Below are positions 1 to 6,101 of a stretch of 10,431 nucleotides of DNA, piece after piece (position 1 is the first letter of the stretch; each line of letters begins with the position of its first letter). Made by a program: the position numbers and the translations under genes. A model generated the notes under the pieces. The model was not told the origin of the DNA, ran no database searches, and saw nothing but the letters and a program-made list of their open reading frames with translations. The DNA comes from Wukongarchaeum sp048886645 (GTDB lineage Archaea > Asgardarchaeota > Wukongarchaeia > Wukongarchaeales > Wukongarchaeaceae), in NCBI GenBank assembly GCA_048886645.1, contig JBHLKN010000070.1, positions 1 through 10,431 on the forward strand. The letters are read 5' to 3'.

Positions 1-2
1 TC

Positions 3-635
3 CTCAAACTCAGAAAAGAACCAGCCCACGGCTACGACATACTAAAAGAGTTAGATAACGAATTCGCAGGACTATGGCAACTAAAGTCCGGAACCCTTTA
101 TCCAGCCCTCCACAAACTAAAAGAAAAAGGCTTGATCGCAGAAAAAGGCAAGATAGAACAGGAAGATGTCCCTGATAAACTTCTATACGAAATAACAGAA
201 AAAGGCGAAAAGATCTTAGGAGAGATCTTTCAAGAAGACCGTTTCATGGGCGAACTTGAAGAGGAAATAGCTTTTCAATCTCATTACTGGAACCATTTAG
301 GAAAAGAGATCGCAAGGTTCACTAAAGACACTGTAAAATCTGCAATGCAAACTGCTATTGAAGGTTTAAGATCAGCTCTAAAAACAAGTTTCCCTGAAGA
401 TTTTCACGAAAGACCCGAAGAAGAAAAAAACCGCCTAGAATCCCTTAAAAAACGTAAAACTTTGTTAAAAAAGGAGATTGAGAAGTTAGAACGAAAGATT
501 GACCAATTAAGCTCTAAAATAGACGAATCTAAACTAGTAAAAATTGAGGTAGAAGAAGAACTAGAAGAGTTAGAAGAGTTAGAAGAAGACTTAGAAGAAT
601 TAGAAGAAGAAAAAGAGGTTGAGGGTGATGGATGA
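3..635 (+). CDS. PadR-family transcriptional regulator with long C-terminal acidic coiled coil (5' end missing)
   Basis: The reading frame is open from base 3, so the gene starts before the window; 210 residues are visible. The first ~65 form the PadR winged-helix DNA-binding domain: the stretch PAHGYDILKEL, then SGTLYPALHKLKEKGLI (recognition helix and start of the wing), then LYEITEKGEKIL. This is a textbook PadR pattern. About 70 residues of helix with aromatic positions (FQSHYWNHLGKEIARF) follow, then a long Lys/Glu coiled coil, ending in tandem Leu-Glu-Glu units. Typical PadR proteins have a shorter C-terminal dimerisation helix pair, so this tail is unusually long and acidic. PadR proteins are usually ligand-responsive repressors, often of exporter genes; the convergent ABC exporter operon is a plausible but unproven target. 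The gene overlaps the next one by 8 bases, implying translational coupling. The family call is firm; ligand and targets are unknown. Confidence 0.9.
   Translation, partial: LKLRKEPAHGYDILKELDNEFAGLWQLKSGTLYPALHKLKEKGLIAEKGKIEQEDVPDKLLYEITEKGEKILGEIFQEDRFMGELEEEIAFQSHYWNHLGKEIARFTKDTVKSAMQTAIEGLRSALKTSFPEDFHERPEEEKNRLESLKKRKTLLKKEIEKLERKIDQLSSKIDESKLVKIEVEEELEELEELEEDLEELEEEKEVEGDG
561..608 (+). repeat. 9-base tandem repeat encoding Leu-Glu-Glu
   Basis: Five near-identical 9-base units (CTAGAAGAG, then TTAGAAGAG or TTAGAAGAA) lie in frame inside the PadR gene, split three and two by a single GAC codon. Each encodes LEE. The periodicity is visible in the DNA as well as the protein, as expected for slippage-prone expansion of a coiled-coil tail. 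Confidence 0.75.
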
Positions 636-876
636 ATTTAGGCCTTATTGGTATGTTAGATTTTTAGGACCTTGGTTTAAAAAATGGTGGTTATTTGGCC
701 AAGATGAAGATCTCCCTACAATCCTTTCCCCAGAGGAAAAGATCAAACTTTTTGAATTTGTAAAAATGGTACTTGAAAATAGACTTGAAAAAATAGAAGA
801 AAAAATCAAAACGATTGAAGAAAAGAAAGAAACGGAAACAGAAAAAGAAGAAAAAGAGAAAAATGAAGGGGATTGA
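628..876 (+). CDS. Small aromatic-rich protein with C-terminal coiled coil, function unknown
   Basis: An 82-residue product if the ATG at 628 is used; in-frame GTG (625) and TTG (619) lie just upstream. GAGG at 615-618 sits 9 bases before the ATG, which favours it. The ATG overlaps the PadR stop (ATGGATGA), so the two genes are almost certainly co-translated. Residues 1-25 are strikingly aromatic (RPYWYVRFLGPWFKKWWLFG), a possible membrane-interface or protein-docking segment rather than a full transmembrane helix. Residues ~35-55 form an amphipathic helix, and the remainder is a charged Glu/Lys coiled coil resembling the PadR tail. I do not recognise a family. A reasonable inference is that it pairs with the PadR through the coiled coils, as a sensor or co-regulator; nothing in the sequence proves this. 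Real-gene confidence comes from the overlap, the binding site and the non-random composition. Confidence 0.7.
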   Translation: MDEFRPYWYVRFLGPWFKKWWLFGQDEDLPTILSPEEKIKLFEFVKMVLENRLEKIEEKIKTIEEKKETETEKEEKEKNEGD

Positions 877-890
877 AATAGGTTATTAAC

Positions 891-930
891 GTTTTTTCCG
901 TTTCAAATTCTCTTCTTCCTCTTCTTATAG
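891..930 (+). terminator. Pyrimidine-rich putative terminator of the padR pair
   Basis: A T6 run (892-897) is followed by further T/C-rich tracts 15-55 bases after the small gene's stop. Archaeal transcription commonly ends at such T-rich tracts without a hairpin. It lies in the 96-base convergent gap before the exporter operon's last gene. Confidence 0.35.
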
Positions 931-972
931 AGATTAACCTATATCTTAGAAGATTATTCATACTATTATTTT

Positions 973-1827
973 TTATTCGAAATCTTGTTTTTGGATTTTC
1001 ATGCTTGTAAGCGCTACAAAAAAGGCTGTTAGTGATATGAGGGTTAATACCGACGTTAACGTGCTGTTAAATGTCTCCATCGTGGCTATTTCGCCTGAGG
1101 ATACAAAGCTTTTCCCTATGACTTCAAGGTGGTAGGGTATCGTTGTTTGGGCTTGTGTGCTTCCTGAGAAAATCAGTGAGGTTAAAAGGTTTCCTGCAAA
1201 GCCTATAATCAGCGCTACAAGGAGTGGACGTTTTAAAATAAGCCCTATAAACATGAATATGGAACCATAAGCCGCGTTAGCCAAAAAGGTGATGAATATA
1301 AGTTTTGGAACAAGTCCTATTCCTGTGAAAGCATTAGCTCCTGGAACCACTGACATTATTATCATGTGTATAAGGGTTAGTGGTACTATGAAAAGGCTTG
1401 TTGAAAAGATTAAGTATGCTGGAAATTTTTGTAAAGGAATTTCATATCGATGAATAGGTCTCATTAATAGGTAATAGATCGTTTTATCGCTTTTCTCTGT
1501 TCCTAGCAAAGAGGTTCCTAAAACTATGGTTACAAAAACAACTAAAATTACCATATAAAGATACATTGTTACTTCCATTATATCTCCTAATGCCTGTTGT
1601 TTAGCCGCCTCCTCTCCAAGAAATTGAGCAGTTTCCCTATAATCCTTATCTGCGTACCTTCGAGTAATTACGAAAACGATAAAAAGAGGGAAAAAAAGAA
1701 AAAGCTCTAAAATCCACGATTTTCTATCTTTAGCATAAGATTTTAGGGTCATTTTGAAAATTTCGAGACGATAACTTAACTTGTTCGCCATTTTTAATCG
1801 GGAGCTTGTTCCTGTTTTCATGCTCAT
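973..1827 (-). CDS. ABC-2 type exporter permease, second module
   Basis: A 284-residue integral membrane protein, last gene of the four-gene exporter operon. Hydrophobic segments at about residues 38-55, 86-109, 136-161, 174-197, 201-221 and 252-274 give six membrane helices, the usual ABC-2 permease number. The cytoplasmic loop after the second helix has EKSDKTIYYLLMRPIHRYEI, the 'lost-RPI-R' pattern common in NosY/ABC2-type permeases where the loop contacts the ATPase. It starts 48 bases after the upstream ATPase ends; AAGGAAGGA about 6 bases before the ATG at 1827 supports this start, although in-frame Met3 and Met13 are alternatives. It has the same length as the other permease here (284 residues) and a matching loop motif, but the sequences are clearly diverged. 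Substrate is unknown; drug, lipid or peptide export are all possible. Confidence 0.88.
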   Translation of the reverse strand: MSMKTGTSSRLKMANKLSYRLEIFKMTLKSYAKDRKSWILELFLFFPLFIVFVITRRYADKDYRETAQFLGEEAAKQQALGDIMEVTMYLYMVILVVFVTIVLGTSLLGTEKSDKTIYYLLMRPIHRYEIPLQKFPAYLIFSTSLFIVPLTLIHMIIMSVVPGANAFTGIGLVPKLIFITFLANAAYGSIFMFIGLILKRPLLVALIIGFAGNLLTSLIFSGSTQAQTTIPYHLEVIGKSFVSSGEIATMETFNSTLTSVLTLISLTAFFVALTSMKIQKQDFE

Positions 1828-1875
1828 TTTAATCCTTCCTTTCTCTTTTTTTGATCCTATTACTACATCTCTTTC

Positions 1876-2829
1876 CTACATGCTCGTTCTTTTTGTCCTC
1901 ATTGTTAAATAGTTAAAGACTGCTTCTAAACTCTCATCTGTTACTCCCATAAACTCCACTTCAAACCCTTTACTAGCCACTATTTGGGGGAAAACGGTGT
2001 AAAACTCCTCAGGATTCTTAGTTTTTACAATTAAGGAATCTTTGTCCAAAAACATAACGCTTGATATGAAATCATATTCAAGGATCTCTTTCACAAATTC
2101 TTTAGGCTTATCAATCTTCACCTTTATTGTGTGAGGTCGCTCATCTATTAAACGCCTAATAGCCTCTATACTACCTTGTGCTAGTAGTTTTCCTTGAAAG
2201 AGTAGAACGATCTTTTTAGCCACAGCTTCTACTTCATGAAGCACGTGAGAACTCATTATCAAATCTTTTCCTTCCTTCTCCCAATCCCTTATCAGGTCTG
2301 ATATATACCTCCTTGATATGGGATCAAGACCTCCTAAAGGTTCATCTAAGATAAGGATTTGAGGGTCATGGACAATCGCTTGTGCAATCTTAATTTTCTG
2401 CCGCATCCCGTGACTGTAACCTTTTAATCTCCTGTTTTTTGCTTCGTAAAGATTAGCGATTTTTATAGCTTTTTCCACACCTTTATTAAGATCTTCACCC
2501 CTTAAACCGCTAAGTCTTCCCATGGTTCGAACAAAATCTTCCCCTGTCATCCAATCGTAAAGATTTCCCATCTCAAAAATTACACCGATTTTTTTACGCA
2601 ACTCCATATTATCCCAAGGATCTTCCCCAAAAACAGTCACCTTTCCAAGGTTTGGAGCAATAATCCCATTAATCATCTTGAGCGTGGTGGTTTTACCAGC
2701 CCCATTGGGTCCAAGAAATCCCGTAATGCCTCCTTTTAGATCACATGTTAGGTTGTTTACTGCTACAACTTCGCCAAACCACTTTGAAACATTTTCAAGT
2801 CTCACTATCGTTTCCATTTTTCCCATCAT
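1876..2829 (-). CDS. ABC-2 type exporter ATPase, second module
   Basis: A 317-residue nucleotide-binding subunit that would power the neighbouring permease by ATP hydrolysis. Walker A GPNGAGKTT is at residues 40-48, the signature is YSHGMRQK at 138-145 (in place of LSGGQ), Walker B ILILDEP at 158-164, D-loop GGLDP at 166-170 and switch His at H195 (SSH). The usual Q-loop Gln position appears to be Glu (IFEMG, E86). After about residue 225 comes a ~90-residue C-terminal regulatory domain, as in CcmA/DrrA-like ATPases. It starts 6 bases after the preceding permease stops, so coupling is likely. Met1, Met2 and Met5 are all possible starts; none has a strong ribosome binding site. Family call firm, substrate unknown. 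Confidence 0.93.
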   Translation of the reverse strand: MMGKMETIVRLENVSKWFGEVVAVNNLTCDLKGGITGFLGPNGAGKTTTLKMINGIIAPNLGKVTVFGEDPWDNMELRKKIGVIFEMGNLYDWMTGEDFVRTMGRLSGLRGEDLNKGVEKAIKIANLYEAKNRRLKGYSHGMRQKIKIAQAIVHDPQILILDEPLGGLDPISRRYISDLIRDWEKEGKDLIMSSHVLHEVEAVAKKIVLLFQGKLLAQGSIEAIRRLIDERPHTIKVKIDKPKEFVKEILEYDFISSVMFLDKDSLIVKTKNPEEFYTVFPQIVASKGFEVEFMGVTDESLEAVFNYLTMRTKRTSM

Positions 2830-2835
2830 CCAATA

Positions 2836-3690
2836 TTATTCTTCTAAAGATAAGAGCCTTAGAAGGGTAAGTACCGACATGACACTAGTTATCCCCACAA
2901 TCACTACAAGACTTTTCCACGCAGAAACCAACGCGCGTATTCCCCCTAAATTCTCAACAGTTGATTGTTCAATCCCTAAAAACTCTGCAAGGATATTTTC
3001 CAAGTTGAAAGTTAAAGACCCAAGTCGATAAATCTCGTTATCTGAAGCTAGCCAAAGAAGGTTTGCTATAAGGTCTGATAAAATAACTATGGTGAAAAGT
3101 CCAACAACAGCATACTTCCCATCAGTCACCATAGATGAAAGAAACAGAACAATGGAACCAAAGAGTGCGATCAATAAAAGGAAGTAAAGCCAAGCTGCTC
3201 CCAGCAACCAAGACTTTTTAATAAAAACTTCAAGGCTAAGATCTGATTTCCCGATAAGCACGATATAAATAACAAGGGCAGGGATAATGGTGGGGATACT
3301 CATTAAAACAGCAAAACTTCCAACTTTCCCCCCAATATAATCTTCTCGCCTTAGAGGTCGGGAAAAATACATAGAAAACATCTTGTTATTTTTATCGTTT
3401 GCAATCAAACCTCCACCAATCAAACCAGCCATAAGAGGGAGCCAAATGGTTATACTTGTGGTAAAACTTACAAGATTATAAAACGCCCTATCAACGCCTT
3501 CTTCACTAATTTCTGTTGGAGGTACTAAAAATATGATTAAAACAGGAAGCCAAGCTACAATTATGAGGATTTTAACCCAAATACTGCTCCAAGCATGCCT
3601 AGCCTCATAATCAATCAATGATAAAACCTTGTAAAATCTACCGTGTTTCTGTCCCTCCCATTCCTTGTAACCTAAACTTTCAATACTCAT
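2836..3690 (-). CDS. ABC-2 type exporter permease, first module
   Basis: A 284-residue membrane protein from the ATG at 3690. The frame stays open upstream to an ATG at 3819, but that would overlap the ATPase gene by 89 bases and add a 43-residue Lys-rich stretch. The ATG at 3690 has a perfect AAAGGAGGT binding site (3701-3706) ten bases upstream, so I chose it. Membrane helices lie near residues 38-57, 79-97, 123-147, 160-186, 191-214 and 258-280. The loop after helix two reads NNKMFSMYFSRPLRREDYIG, the ABC-2 coupling-loop pattern also seen in the other permease. It sits 40 bases after the first ATPase and 6 bases before the second, inside one operon. It most likely dimerises with itself or pairs with the second permease to form the export channel. 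Confidence 0.88.
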   Translation of the reverse strand: MSIESLGYKEWEGQKHGRFYKVLSLIDYEARHAWSSIWVKILIIVAWLPVLIIFLVPPTEISEEGVDRAFYNLVSFTTSITIWLPLMAGLIGGGLIANDKNNKMFSMYFSRPLRREDYIGGKVGSFAVLMSIPTIIPALVIYIVLIGKSDLSLEVFIKKSWLLGAAWLYFLLLIALFGSIVLFLSSMVTDGKYAVVGLFTIVILSDLIANLLWLASDNEIYRLGSLTFNLENILAEFLGIEQSTVENLGGIRALVSAWKSLVVIVGITSVMSVLTLLRLLSLEE

Positions 3691-3700
3691 AAGAAACAAA

Positions 3701-3706
3701 ACCTCC
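3701..3706 (-). promoter_or_regulatory. Ribosome binding site that fixes the first permease start
   Basis: The minus strand reads AAAGGAGGT here, a full match to the archaeal 16S 3' end, ten bases before the ATG at 3690. It lies inside the longer open frame starting at 3819, which argues against that longer start. Confidence 0.75.
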
Positions 3707-3730
3707 TTTGAAAAGCAACACTTTTCACCT

Positions 3731-4690
3731 TCAAACGTTTGTTTTTTCTCTTTCTGCTTCTTCTTCGTAGGAAATCGTTGATAAAAAGAGGTCTTCCAAT
3801 GAAGCAGTGGGTTTTCCAAAATATCTCAGTTGCATATTCTCTCCCGCTATTATTTCCATAACCTTTTTCTTAGTCACTGGGTCATTACTACCAAAAACTA
3901 AGATTGCATCATCCCTCAACTCTGCTGAAATCCCTTCCCTTTCAAACTTATCAATTAAAAGGTTTGAATCGCCTTTTACGCGAAGTATTATTGCCTCTTT
4001 TTTACTTTCAACCAGTTCTTTTAAAGAACCCATCGTAACAAGCTTTCCCCTATTCATGATCACTATCCTATCACATACCCTCTCAACATCTGCAAGAATA
4101 TGACTACACATAACTAACGTCTTACCTTCACACCTTGCTATATCTTTTATGAGTTCAAGCATATCTATACGGCCATCAGGATCCATTCCTGTTGTCGGTT
4201 CGTCAAGAATCAAAAGTTCAGGATCATGAACCAAAGCCTGGGCAAGTTTTACCCTTTGCTTCATACCCAAAGAAAAAGTTTCAATTTTCCTGTACCTAGA
4301 CTCCCCCAATCCCACATAATAAAGAACCTCATGAGCCCTCCGAAGAGCATCTGCTACAGACATCCCATTCATACGACCTAGGTGCATCACATACTTTACA
4401 GCATCAATTTCCGGCACAAAACAGTCATGTTCAGGCATATAACCAACTCTATCCCGTATTTCTAGTCCCTCGGTCCGTATATCCATCCCTAAAACCTTCC
4501 CTTCGCCAAAAGAAGGAATAACCAATCCTAAAAGCAATTTAATCGTGGTGGTTTTTCCTGCGCCGTTCGGACCTAACAGACCAACAGTTCCCCCTTGCGG
4601 GATGCTAACAGTTAAATCTTTGACTGCTTCGACAAGGCCATAGTTTTTCGAAAGACTAAAAGTTTCAATGGCGGGGTCATCTTTAACCAT
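3731..4690 (-). CDS. ABC-2 type exporter ATPase, first module
   Basis: A 319-residue ATP-binding subunit and the first gene of the exporter operon. Walker A GPNGAGKTT is at residues 40-48, signature FSLGMKQR at 139-146, Walker B LLILDEP at 159-165, D-loop TGMDP at 167-171 and switch His at H197 (CSH). The Q-loop position carries Glu (GYMPEHD, E87), as in the second ATPase. Residues ~230-319 form a C-terminal domain like that of CcmA/NatA-type ATPases and end in a charged tail. The ATG at 4690 is preceded by TAGGAGAT about 10 bases upstream. Its control region is the divergent gap shared with S25e, which carries the 18-base-phased repeats. It is clearly homologous to the second ATPase but well diverged, so the duplication is not recent. 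Substrate unknown. Confidence 0.93.
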   Translation of the reverse strand: MVKDDPAIETFSLSKNYGLVEAVKDLTVSIPQGGTVGLLGPNGAGKTTTIKLLLGLVIPSFGEGKVLGMDIRTEGLEIRDRVGYMPEHDCFVPEIDAVKYVMHLGRMNGMSVADALRRAHEVLYYVGLGESRYRKIETFSLGMKQRVKLAQALVHDPELLILDEPTTGMDPDGRIDMLELIKDIARCEGKTLVMCSHILADVERVCDRIVIMNRGKLVTMGSLKELVESKKEAIILRVKGDSNLLIDKFEREGISAELRDDAILVFGSNDPVTKKKVMEIIAGENMQLRYFGKPTASLEDLFLSTISYEEEAEREKTNV

Positions 4691-4780
4691 CTTTAACTAT
4701 CTCCTAAAAATATAGGGGAGTCCTAAAATCTTAACCTTTGACTTATGGTTTTTGTTAAAGCTAATATCATTTGAAATTCC

Positions 4781-4826
4781 TAATACGTTTTAATTTTTTC
4801 AAACGTATTAATATATTCAAACGTAT
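4781..4826. promoter_or_regulatory. Three phased operator-like sites (AAACGTAT)
   Basis: TAATACGTTT (4781-4790) and AAACGTATTA (4801-4810) form a perfect 10-base inverted repeat around a 10-base spacer. A third copy, AAACGTAT (4819-4826), repeats the second with its flank (TTCAAACGTAT at 4798-4808 and 4816-4826). The three 8-base cores are exactly 18 bases apart, centre to centre. The third overlaps the predicted minus-strand TATA box and the second sits near the predicted start of transcription, the layout expected of a repressor operator. The regulator is not shown by the sequence; the PadR encoded at the operon's far end is a candidate. Confidence 0.6.
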
Positions 4827-4831
4827 ATAAA
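4824..4831 (-). promoter_or_regulatory. Predicted TATA box of the exporter operon
   Basis: The minus strand reads TTTATATA, a strong archaeal TATA box. Transcription would start near 4800, giving a leader of about 110 bases before the ATG at 4690. A second candidate, AATATATTAAT (4807-4817), would give a start near 4785 instead. Both lie within the repeat array. Confidence 0.5.
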
Positions 4832-5042
4832 CTTAACGGTAATCCACAACCTAAATTACGATGCAAAACGGATATAATATCATTAATATTAATCTTTCCT
4901 CCCTTAAATTTTTCTTCATTTGATTTTGCAGGATTTTCAACTCATTAGGAGATTTTTAAAAGTCCGACAAATATAAATAGTTTAGAAAAAAATTCAACTC
5001 TCTAGCAAAAAAGAATACCTAAAAATAGCCCAAATAATATCC

Positions 5043-5050
5043 TTTAAATA
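5043..5050 (+). promoter_or_regulatory. Predicted TATA box of the S25e gene
   Basis: CC followed by TTTAAATA is a good archaeal BRE/TATA. Initiation about 25 bases on, near 5072, leaves a short leader just long enough for the AGGTG at 5082-5086 and the TTG start at 5092. Confidence 0.5.
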
Positions 5051-5081
5051 TTTTGAAATCTTCACTTCTCTATTGCTTGGT

Positions 5082-5086
5082 AGGTG
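5082..5086 (+). promoter_or_regulatory. Ribosome binding site supporting the S25e TTG start
   Basis: AGGTG lies 5 bases before the TTG at 5092. The longer alternative start (TTG at 5053) has no such site and would lie upstream of the predicted transcription start. Confidence 0.5.
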
Positions 5087-5091
5087 TTTTT

Positions 5092-5406
5092 TTGGCTGAA
5101 AGAAAAGGTGCTCGTAAAGTACGTAAAAAGTTCGGCAAGATCAGGGAACACTTTCCATATGAAAGAGCCCTTTTAATAAGTGATGAAGTCCAAAAATCTA
5201 TAGAAAAAGAGATACCGCGAATGTCAGTAGCAACCCCCACTTTTGTTGCTGAAAAATACGGCATTCGTGTAAGTGCAGCTAAAAAAGTTTTAGAAGAGAT
5301 GACTACAAAAGGAATCCTTCAAAAACAATTTAAATCCGGCCGTGTAACAATATATGTACCTTTAGAAAAAGCTAAAAAAGTAGAAGAACAAGAGAAAAAG
5401 ACTTAA
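5092..5406 (+). CDS. rps25e: 30S ribosomal protein S25e
   Basis: A 104-residue basic protein of the small ribosomal subunit. Residues ~40-95 carry the winged-helix S25e core: SIEKEIPRMSVATPTFVAEK, then YGIRVSAAKKVLEEMTTKGIL, then GRVTIYVP, matching the 'TP..la..y.i..s.a...L.eL...G.i......IY' pattern of archaeal and eukaryotic S25. The N-terminal ~30 residues are Lys/Arg-rich, as usual for the RNA-contacting tail. S25e occurs in TACK archaea and eukaryotes, which helps place the organism. I chose a TTG start at 5092 because of the AGGTG site and promoter spacing; an upstream TTG at 5053 would add a hydrophobic 13-residue leader unlike a ribosomal protein. It is monocistronic here, divergent from the exporter operon and convergent with the next gene only 21 bases away. 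Confidence 0.88.
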   Translation: MAERKGARKVRKKFGKIREHFPYERALLISDEVQKSIEKEIPRMSVATPTFVAEKYGIRVSAAKKVLEEMTTKGILQKQFKSGRVTIYVPLEKAKKVEEQEKKT

Positions 5407-5427
5407 TTTTTAAGATAAAACGATTCT

Positions 5428-5967
5428 TCATTTTTTGTCTTCATTGAGCGCTTTAAGCGCTTGTCTCCTTCTGGCTTTATAAGTGCAATTCTCAGGTTTG
5501 ATATACTCTTTTCCATCAATTAAAAGCGTTTTTTTATGTTTTCCCGAATTTTTTCCTTCTAGGCTCTTTGGCGCCGTTTTTATAAAATAGTCGCAGGTTA
5601 TACATAAAAGAGGGTGCAATAATAAAGCCATTTTTAACTGCTGATATTCATCACTTGTCTTTTGAAAACGTATGAATGTGCATAAGTGTTTTCCTTCTAT
5701 TTTACGTTTAAGAACGTTTCTTACAAAAAGTTTAGCATGTTTCATTTTAGTAGCAAAATCGAAACTTACTTTTCCTTCTATTTTATTTGAGGTAAACCGT
5801 TTAGAAGGAGAAAAACCTTCTAAACGACAATTAACAACACCTTCATAATTTTTAGGACCTATTGGGCACTCCTCCCCATACAAAAGACAATCATAACTTG
5901 TCTTTCCTTTTTTCCTCCCCTTTGATCCTCTAATCCTTCCTTTAGTACAAACGTGTTTTATTCCCAT
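5428..5967 (-). CDS. Basic cysteine-containing protein, function unknown
   Basis: A 179-residue protein, strongly Lys/Arg-rich with no signal peptide or membrane helix. Eight cysteines lie at residues 7, 27, 34, 47, 96, 122, 125 and 161. The pair at 122/125 (LCITCDYF) is CxxC, and C27/C34/C47 near the N terminus could provide further metal ligands, so a zinc- or iron-sulfur-binding nucleic-acid-interacting protein is conceivable. This is inference from composition; I do not recognise a family. The ATG at 5967 has only a weak GGGGT site upstream, and no better in-frame start is evident. A TATA-like TTTATTATT at 6026-6034 (minus) could drive it, with the 15-base direct repeats just upstream. 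It runs tail-to-tail with S25e, 21 bases apart. The CDS is probably real given its length and composition. Confidence 0.65.
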   Translation of the reverse strand: MGIKHVCTKGRIRGSKGRKKGKTSYDCLLYGEECPIGPKNYEGVVNCRLEGFSPSKRFTSNKIEGKVSFDFATKMKHAKLFVRNVLKRKIEGKHLCTFIRFQKTSDEYQQLKMALLLHPLLCITCDYFIKTAPKSLEGKNSGKHKKTLLIDGKEYIKPENCTYKARRRQALKALNEDKK

Positions 5968-6025
5968 AGCGACCCCAGATTAATAATCTTGAAAATAAAA
6001 GAACAAAAATAAAAATTTTCATATT

Positions 6026-6034
6026 AATAATAAA
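6026..6034 (-). promoter_or_regulatory. Predicted TATA box of the basic cysteine protein gene
   Basis: The minus strand reads TTTATTATT. A start near 6004 gives a leader of about 37 bases. The region is AT-rich, so TATA-like strings are expected by chance. Confidence 0.35.
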
Positions 6035-6054
6035 TGCAAAATGGTATTTGTATT

Positions 6055-6101
6055 TTTGGCACCCTTAAAGGAGTAAAAAATACACATTTGGCACCCTTAA
6101 A
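6055..6101. repeat. Perfect 15-base direct repeat pair TTTGGCACCCTTAAA
   Basis: Identical copies lie at 6055-6069 and 6087-6101, 32 bases apart (about three helical turns). On the minus strand they read TTTAAGGGTGCCAAA and sit about 20-75 bases upstream of the predicted TATA box of the basic cysteine protein gene, where an activator site would be expected. They also lie just past the end of the next gene, so a 3'-end role is possible. The GC-containing core stands out from the AT-rich flanks. Confidence 0.8.

Larger units (their letters stand above)
4691..5091. other. 401-base divergent control region
   Basis: No gene was found here on either strand. It is very AT-rich. It holds the exporter operon's predicted promoter and phased repeats (4781-4832), a 12-base palindrome ATTAATATTAAT (4882-4893), a weaker TATA-like AATATAAATA (4970-4979) and the S25e promoter (5043-5050). 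The 10-mer TAATATCATT occurs at 4762-4771 and again at 4875-4884; in such AT-rich sequence this may be chance. No tRNA cloverleaf or snoRNA boxes were recognised. Confidence 0.7.

Noticed and set aside
878..942. 8-base inverted repeat ATAGGTTA / TAACCTAT in the convergent gap
   Set aside because: The loop is 49 bases and arms are short and AT-rich; it is expected by chance and makes a poor hairpin.
2678..3031. Plus-strand open frame of 117 codons across the ATPase/permease junction
   Set aside because: It is antisense to two clearly recognisable exporter genes and its translation looks like no natural protein.
3691..3819. 43-residue N-terminal extension of the first permease
   Set aside because: It would overlap the ATPase gene by 89 bases, and a perfect ribosome binding site precedes the internal ATG at 3690.
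3807..4103. Plus-strand open frame of 98 codons
   Set aside because: Antisense to the C-terminal part of the first ATPase, whose motifs are unambiguous.
5070..5264. Minus-strand open frame opposite S25e
   Set aside because: S25e on the plus strand is recognised by family pattern; this frame is its shadow.
5447..5461. Perfect inverted repeat AGCGCTT-T-AAGCGCT near the S25e 3' end
   Set aside because: It lies inside the basic cysteine protein gene, where it encodes the repeated residues ALKAL. The loop is one base and no T-run follows on the S25e side, so terminator function is doubtful.
5667..5675. Another AAACGTAT copy inside the basic cysteine protein gene
   Set aside because: A single copy within a coding region, without the 18-base phasing, is consistent with chance in AT-rich DNA.
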